This document shows, piece by piece, positions 57,420 through 64,000 of a DNA stretch of 64,000 nucleotides (the stretch's first letter is position 1; the number at the start of each line of letters is the position of its first letter). Under the pieces are notes generated by a model. The model worked only from the letters and a program-made list of their open reading frames with translations. It made no database searches and was not told the origin of the DNA. A program made the position numbers and the translations under genes. Origin of the DNA: Unio delphinus (Eukaryota; Mollusca; Bivalvia; Unionida; Unionidae). The stretch lies in contig JAQISU010000041.1 of the NCBI GenBank assembly GCA_029339505.1, positions 6,829,001 through 6,893,000 on the forward strand, given 5' to 3'.

Positions 57420-59590
57420 CAGTATCACTTCTGCTATTGTTTGTAAAAACCGCACATTAATACGTAAATGAAGGCGTGTTGACCCGAAGTAAACAAGTTC
57501 TAAACTATATAAAAAAATAAAAACTTTTCACATTTTTACCATACTCACACAGTTAGCTGATGGATTTCATAGAAAATAACAATAAAGAATTCATATTTTT
57601 ATTTAAAAAAAAAACATTAACGTTCATCAGTTTAATTTTGAAAAAAGTTAAATGGTAGTCAGTGGTATGTACGATACAGTACTGCTGAGTACACAGCTCT
57701 AAGGAATTTTTAATGACTGAGGAGATTTCTAATTCGTTATTTTCTTGGATAGTTTTATTTTCTGTCTAATAATAATAACTTATAACTGGTGAAAACGTGT
57801 CATATAGCTTTCTTTTAATTCAAACAGAACACGTGATGACATAGATTTCTGATACAAGAATTAAGACAAAGGTTGCGTTCATCATTGACATGACTAAAAT
57901 TTACACACTTTCAAGCGGAACATACATTCCCATGACATTTAAGAAGCAAAGTCGTGGTGTGCAACAATTAACTTTCATATAATCTTCAAAGTCTAATGTT
58001 GTTTCTTTATTGGGGTAACAAGACATTTGAAGTGTTTCTAGATATCTTTTTTACTATAGTTTCAACTGTGCAAACTTCTCTTGCTGGTTGTGTCCCAGAG
58101 TTTTTACCTGTTTGGAAAATTTTGTAAACATTTACATGCATTCTCTCTTACTTTAATTTTCTTCTTATATCCAATAGAAATCCATGTAAATTTCACCAGA
58201 GATTCCAAACGAATTTTTCTAGTCAGTGATGTATTTTTTCCTGTCAAAGTCTGTCTAGATTATTTACGAAATTATATGCAACATTTCTAGAAATATATAA
58301 ATGCTATCAGCATGTTCATCTTATAACAATTTAATCTCGAAAAGTTCCACGTCCGAATCTAAAATTTTGCAAAATATACAACTGCTGAACATATCTTTCC
58401 TCTGCATGCTCAATATTTTCGAGATCAAAAGCAGTCAGCAAACCCTGAATACAGGCAGGATCAGCCATCAAAAGCAGAAACCGGATCACACATACAAATG
58501 GGAGCGGGGTTGAAAGAGTTAATGCAGAGTGCCTAGCAAGGCTGCTTTTAGTACTGTTCTTATGTCTTTGGTTTTACTCAGCAGTAATGGTTCAATCCTG
58601 GGACCTTCAAAAACTTGGCCACACTGATGTTGACAGCAGTGATCATAACACTAGGATTAAATCATAATCCTCCTGCAATTAAAAAAAAATTAGAGACAAA
58701 CAGATAAGGATCAGCTGTTTGTCAAGACCAAATAAATTGAAGCTGTAAACTATTGTTTTTACTCGGAAACTAAAATTTGTCCTAGTTTTCTTCAAGAAAA
58801 TCTAGTGAACAAGTTTGTTGTTTATAATTTCTGTGAATAATATGCAGATTTGTGCTGTTAAAACCAAAGTATAGTTGGAAAGATGAAAAACATGACTTGT
58901 TATTGGTGCCTACATTATATAGTGGTCATCGGGAATGATGGAAGTATTATAGAGTTTTAAAGATTGATTATTTTTAGTGAAGCTAGTTAGTATTTTACCT
59001 CTTCTGATAAGTTTGGTCTTTTAAATGTTTTCACTACAGATAAAATGCATACTTCTAAAAAAAACTGCTCATAACTGAGTACACATTACGTTTATCATAA
59101 TTGAAAGGTGCTATTCAACAATTGCAATTGTTAGCATGAGAATGATTCTGACGTGCAAGAAGGATGTAACTATTTTATGCTGCTACAAATGAAATATTCC
59201 CTGGAAAATGGACGATGTGACTGTTCTATAAAAGTGGAAAATTAACAAAAACATTTAAAATTCAACAATGACTTATTTCAAATTTAAATAACAATTAGAA
59301 TATTGCAACACTACTTAAACATTTAGGGTCTAAGATTTAATTTTTAAATACTTTTGTATATATTTTTCTGAAAATTAAAATATATGAACAGAATACATTG
59401 TATGGTCTCCATGCATTCCAAAATCAACCAGCGGTATTACAGCACCACATTGCAACTATTCATACGAGTCTTAAAAATTTGAGACGACTTTGGAACATCA
59501 ATGAAATTTGTCAATATAATTTTTTTAAATGATATTTTATTTTCACAGTTAAAAATGTTTCAAAACTCATAGATGTAAATATGGAAGGTG
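57420..59590. other. No recognised gene
   Basis: AT-rich; nothing I can support beyond short random ORFs. Confidence 0.5.
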
Positions 59591-59607
59591 TCCCAAGCAA
59601 AAGATTG

Positions 59608-59812
59608 GAATCACTTAATGTAACAGAGGGTAGCAACATCTCGCAAAATCTGATGATCGGGACTCTGGGTGGTTTTGAGCACATTGAATGAGATGTATGT
59701 GAGATCAGTACGATTAGGTTTCTTGTAGACAGAACATTGAAACAGACGTGGATCCTTAGGTGCTGTGGAATTGATGGCATACATATGGACCACAGTGAGA
59801 GGAGTGAATAAG
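59608..59812 (-). other. Coding-like segment of unknown identity
   Basis: Minus strand from VLFTPLTVVHMYAINSTAPK through LFQCSVYKKPNRTDLTYISF and LRDVATLCYIK to a stop, about 68 codons, preceded by CAGCTTAG (possible acceptor). AATAAA lies downstream at about 59540. Amino-acid use looks protein-like. It could be a terminal exon or a processed pseudogene piece. No family recognised. Confidence 0.4.
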
Positions 59813-60761
59813 ACCTAAGCTGTAGGTTCACACAGGCGACAATTTCTTTTGTCCCACCCAGCACCATGCTGGTACAAGCCATAAATAAAGACACCCTTCT
59901 GCAAAAAATATTGAATGCTAGAGTCTAAACATCACCAATCTGATTGGGCATTATAATAATTCTTTTTAAAGCTGTGGAAGAAAGACAGTAGGGCAACTAG
60001 ACACTGCCATTACCAGATTAGGGAACTGGTCAACGGCTGTCATTAAATGTTTTATTTCTGGTTATTAAGTCCTTTACCAGTAACTTGAATGGACCATGAA
60101 ACTTGGTTCTCTGAGTAGCAAAGTTTTTCTTTCAGAAGCAACTTAACATGTTCAGCTAATTTAAATGACAAATGTTTTAAAATTGTATTTCTATGGTTTA
60201 TGGAATATTTCTTACATGAAAAACAAAATGTCACCAAGAATAATATAATTTTTAAATGTAAGATTGTTCATCACATTGATCTTATAAGCATTTTCAATTT
60301 CATCCTTCCGTGGCAACAAATCAACCAATTGTTAATTTAGACGAATGAAAATGTGACCCTGACATTATGCTTTAAACCAACAGTTATAGCATTTTCTACC
60401 AATTATCTGCAATCTTTAAAGTTGTTTGTCATTATGTTGTTATCTTGCAGGAGCTTTCCCTCCTTTTATTATAGTGGTCTTGATCTTTTACCAAAATCAA
60501 TAGGTCTTTATTTTGTGTGTAGATGTGATAGCCTTCCACACAGTAAAATACACGTGACACCAACACAATGTTTTCTTCTTATCCTGGATGCAGGCCATTC
60601 ACATGTTATGGTCCCAGTATGTGCAAGAAAAAATTGGAGATAGAGATGGATGTCCAAAAAGAGGTGACCCCAAATATAATGAATCAAAAGCACAGGCAAA
60701 ATAAAAACATCCTTTAATTAATTTGATTTTAAGATTATGAAATTCCACTCCAGTTAATTTA

Positions 60762-60889
60762 TCATACTGGAGGAGGATAAGTAATGTCTTCCTTAAACTG
60801 CTTGATCACTTTATTATGGGGGGTCACAGAATCAAGTGCCCAGCCTTTGTGTGCTCTGGTAACTTCTTGTCTCATAGCAGTCAAGAAAC
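60762..60889 (-). CDS. Unrecognised host gene: terminal exon
   Basis: Acceptor CTGAATTTGCAG, then in phase 1 [40 protein letters not shown] and V before TGA (60764-60762). The 42 residues are strongly protein-like and fit a last exon. It is likely the same gene as the exon at 62168-62283. Family unknown. Confidence 0.6.
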
Positions 60890-61459
60890 CTGCAAATTCA
60901 GATAGAAACTACACAGCTGTAAACCAATATGAAATGCATCAAAAAACCTAAACAGGTGCATGGGAATAAATGCATGAGAAGTACAATTTTAATATAGGTT
61001 GTAAAAACCGTGTAAACTGGTTGCAAAAACCAGAGGCCCAATGGATTTGATATTGTTAACCTGCCATACAGTGGTCTGAATAGCAGTTAAAAGACTGGTG
61101 CCTTGGCATCTTTTCATATGACTGTGATTTTTGTTTTTGCTTCTTGACCATATCACATTTGGTCTGATTAAGGAAAAGCAGTTTTGGAAACAAGATGAAT
61201 CTATGACCTTGCTTTCAAATATATTAAGAGTTAGCCATTTATCATAGGTGAGGAGTGTAATTTACAGGCAGTCCCAAGAAACCATCATACCAAATTTAAT
61301 CAAAATTCACTAGACTTTATCCTGAAGAAGTTGGAAATAGGTTTTCCATGTCTGCGTCGGAAGCCACACAATTACTGGGGTTTTCCATGCTGGATTCAAT
61401 TATGATTCAGGGAATGGGAACTAAGTACATTTTCCATGGACATGCTCAGGTCGTCTTAA

Positions 61460-61535
61460 GCAGGACGTAAAACGGTGATCTTGAATTATAATTCTGACGC
61501 TAAACCAACTGAGCTACCACAGCTCCTATCTGGAA
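61460..61535 (-). repeat. Possible degraded tRNA-derived SINE head
   Basis: Minus strand GGAGCTGTGGTAGCTCAGTT resembles a tRNA 5' half (box A TGGTAGCTCAGTTGG). The expected box B is degenerate. Confidence 0.35.
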
Positions 61536-62167
61536 GAAATGCTGAAAATAGGTTTTCTATGAGGTTGCTATGGAAGCTAATCCGGAAAATTTACAAAAAT
61601 GTCCTAATATTCTTAAGAAATTTTATCAAGGAAGAAACCAGGTTTTTGTCATAATTGCCAAATATTTGTCACTACTGTTAAGGAAGTTAATCCGGTCATA
61701 TTTTTTTAATAGAACTTACCCAAAGAAGCAATTCTGCCAAGTTTGATCAACACTGGCTCAAGCTATTGTGAAAAACAAGTTTAAACTGTTTTCCATATAG
61801 TTACTGTTGAACCCACCCAAGAAGCAATTCTGATAAGGCATATACTATGAACCCCTACTACTAAGATTGATTGATATTGGTCCAGCCATTCTAAAAACAG
61901 TAAACAAAAAGAGACCCTTGAAGAAACTGACATGCTGTGCTACAGTCAGAGTGGAATTTCAGAAACTGAGGGCCATTTTCTTTTAACTGTAAAGTGATAA
62001 ACCATGGCTCTTGAAATTAGCCACTGTGATTAAGATACTGGATGTAATAACTGCATAATGTTTATTTGGGACAAACTAGACACCATTAGAAGACTTGCTT
62101 GTACTATGTACACTCATTCATTTACCGGAATAATGACATGAAGTCCGCAGTAGCAGTTTTACTTACC

Positions 62168-62283
62168 TGTAGGTCAGATCTACTAGATATCACTAGAAAA
62201 TCACACTTGCCCTCTGGGTAAAACTCTACGTCCATTTGATATTTCCATTTAGGAGGAAAAGCAATAATGAGATCTTCAAGATG
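62168..62283 (-). CDS. Unrecognised host gene: internal exon
   Basis: Minus strand reads HLEDLIIAFPPKWKYQMDVE then FYPEGKCDFLVISSRSDLQ and a strong donor, CAG|GTAAGT (62167-62162). The acceptor is unclear; upstream there is an in-frame TAA, so the exon start lies close to 62283 or the copy is damaged. The phase (0) does not match the exon at 60889 directly, so another exon may lie between. Confidence 0.5.
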
Positions 62284-62289
62284 GCTTCC

Positions 62290-63550
62290 ATCATAGGATT
62301 AGTGGATTCAAGACCAACTAGATGTCACAAAAAATCTACTGTTGAAAAATTGATGTGACCCAGGACTTAAGTCGTATGCCTATGGGCGTGTTCGTCATGA
62401 GTGAGTGAGCGAGTGAGTGATTGATCGCGACGCATGATTACCGGGCTTCACGAGTATTAACATCGACTCCCCGCCACACTAACAAGATCTGACATTCTTA
62501 CTCTGGTTCGTGAACGGACAACATCTAAGCAGAATTATTAGTGAATAGTTAAAGCACTTGTCTTTCACTTGCGTGAAAGACAAAAGATTGAATATAATTA
62601 GAAATAATTATACTCTTCGAGTCTGGCAAGGTATTATTTGTATTGTTTGTTATAAAATTATGAATGTTAGCGCGTGGGTTGTATATTGTGTATTGTATTG
62701 ATGTCAGTTATAGAATGTATTGTATTTGTCTTGTATATTAAGTATATGCTTTGTATTGTTTTAGGTTTACCTCGTATTATTTCATCTGTGATAAATCCCA
62801 TAACTAACAAGCGAGTGTTGTCATTTCATCCCGATATAAGACCAGGCTCACATCAATGTTAATAGGACTCCTTCTAGGAGGAACAGTGACAAGATTGCGA
62901 CCATATTGGTTATCAGATTGGCACAATTTTTAAAACAATAATCCATTATAAAAAAAATCTTCCTTAGAAAACATGCTGACAGGACTTCATCTTCAGGAGG
63001 AGGAACCAGGGCTAGGAATAACGCACAAATGTGTCTGATACACTAAAATTTAAAATGACATTAAAAATCCCCGTCTAAGAGTCCCATAGAATGCAATAAA
63101 TGCTGCGGACCAAGTAAATTTCCAGCTTACATAAATGGCAGAGGTTTCTCAAAACAGATGTCTGAAGGATTTTCTGTCTGTCGAGGTCATGTTCATTAAT
63201 TATGTGTTCATTTTGGAGTGTAACCGAATATGTATAGTGGATGTGATCTCGAAAGGATGAGACATTAAGGATTAAAATTAAATCAGAAGATAAATTCATG
63301 TTAAGACTAGCTGCAGATGAGTTCAGCCCACCATTTCTTTTCCAGCAATCGTTTTGCTAAAATAACGGTTATTTTCTATTTCATCAACGACGATAAAACC
63401 GAGGTTTTCCCGATTAATTAACCGTATATTTTATATATAAATGGCAAACATCGGAGAAGCACAAATCACTAGATTAACTAGAGAACGATTGACTGCGAAT
63501 TAATGAACCACATATGGTATCCAATCCGATTTGCTAAAACAGTGCAGTTT
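62290..63550. other. No recognised gene
   Basis: It contains a short GAGT-type repeat (62398-62425) and AT-rich DNA. Nothing else supportable. Confidence 0.5.
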
Positions 63551-63555
63551 TCTCT

Positions 63556-64000
63556 GATCACCTTTGGAATTTGAGTGTATCGTTGAGTGACACATATCAC
63601 GTCGGTTTTTTATGTGGCCCTCGGGAAAATATTCGAGCTGGATTTGAACTCGATTAGATATCAGACTTGATTACCAAGATCAGTCTCGTCGATAAAGCCT
63701 GTCGCGTTCATGATATCGCATATCGAAGTAATGATCTTGAATAGCGTCATCTCGCAGATATATAATATATTCACGCAGCTACTACCTAGTAATGTCACAG
63801 TGAGATACTTATATGAACCAGGTGAGCTTGAAGGTGGTAAAAGATCAACTGGTCCGATATGGAGCATCACCGCACATAAAATATTTAGCGCTGTAACATC
63901 TAAAAACAGACCAACATTATATAGATTAGATCCAACTGCGCCACAACGAAGTGTTACCTGTGAAAAATTACAGGTTATCCCAGATGATACTCAATTGCCA
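63556..64000. mobile_element. Polinton-like element D (deleted fragment, continues right)
   Basis: Three pieces in the A/B order with gaps removed. First is ATPase on the minus strand (63558-63643, with the YVTQRYTQIPKV and FPEGHIKN-like landmarks). Second is the PLA2 core on the plus strand (63644-63780, with the ACRVHDIAYRSN helix). Third is the integrase C-terminus on the plus strand (63786-64000, [20 protein letters not shown]). The junctions are abrupt, so about 2 kb of the normal order was lost by internal deletions. The catalytic Ala/His context of the PLA2 differs (ACRVHD). Confidence 0.8.

Overview
The window is AT-rich animal (invertebrate) genomic DNA. The evidence is split genes with GT/AG introns, an immunoglobulin-superfamily receptor, the last exons of an integrin alpha subunit (GFFKR tail), tRNA-derived SINEs, a LINE relic, many micro- and minisatellites, and a large stack of Polinton/Maverick (adintovirus-type) elements. 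A mollusc or other lophotrochozoan would fit, but nothing here proves the species.

The left half (about 2.76-31.56 kb) is a nested set of three related Polinton-like elements. Outer element C is a truncated copy. It carries an HNH-like end, integrase, zinc-ribbon/phospholipase A2 protein, packaging ATPase and one terminal repeat, and it lies in inverted orientation. Two further elements sit inside C's ATPase gene. Element A (5172-16240, 11.1 kb) is flanked by the 5-base duplication TATGG. Element B (16269-31189, 14.9 kb) is flanked by AACTT/AATTT. In C their target sites are only about 23 bases apart. Removing A and B lines C's ATPase up again from 5171 through 16241-16268 to 31190. A fourth, heavily deleted copy (D) starts near 63.56 kb and runs off the window.

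A and B share one gene order. Reading from the left terminal inverted repeat: packaging ATPase (-); zinc ribbon-PLA2 protein (+); retrovirus-type DDE integrase (+); a long minus-strand unit that reads family-B DNA polymerase, then SF1 helicase, then HNH-like zinc domain; a small zinc-finger protein (+); a NUMOD/HNH endonuclease (+). B then has a 24-bp satellite, small core and pVI/pX-like proteins, the major capsid protein (split by a SINE), a minor virion protein, an adenain-type protease, a coiled-coil fibre-like region, a small membrane protein, and a penton-like minor capsid protein. A lacks the capsid block from the satellite to most of the minor virion protein. Both copies are broken by stops and frameshifts, B less than A, so they are old insertions and not live elements. 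The most unusual points are the apparent polymerase-helicase-HNH fusion, small palindromic inserts that enter genes in frame and differ between copies, and the double insertion into one gene.

The right half is host sequence. A minus-strand Ig-type receptor gene (43.76-38.25 kb) has phase-1 Ig, stalk, transmembrane and tyrosine-rich tail exons, and part of it is duplicated at 1-1560. The integrin alpha 3' exons follow on the plus strand (47.07-47.80 kb). Further right are minisatellites, a LINE relic (54.1-56.2 kb) with a SINE inside, a second SINE copy (57.25 kb), exons of an unrecognised minus-strand gene (62.3-60.8 kb), and the start of element D. Several multi-kilobase stretches show nothing I can support.
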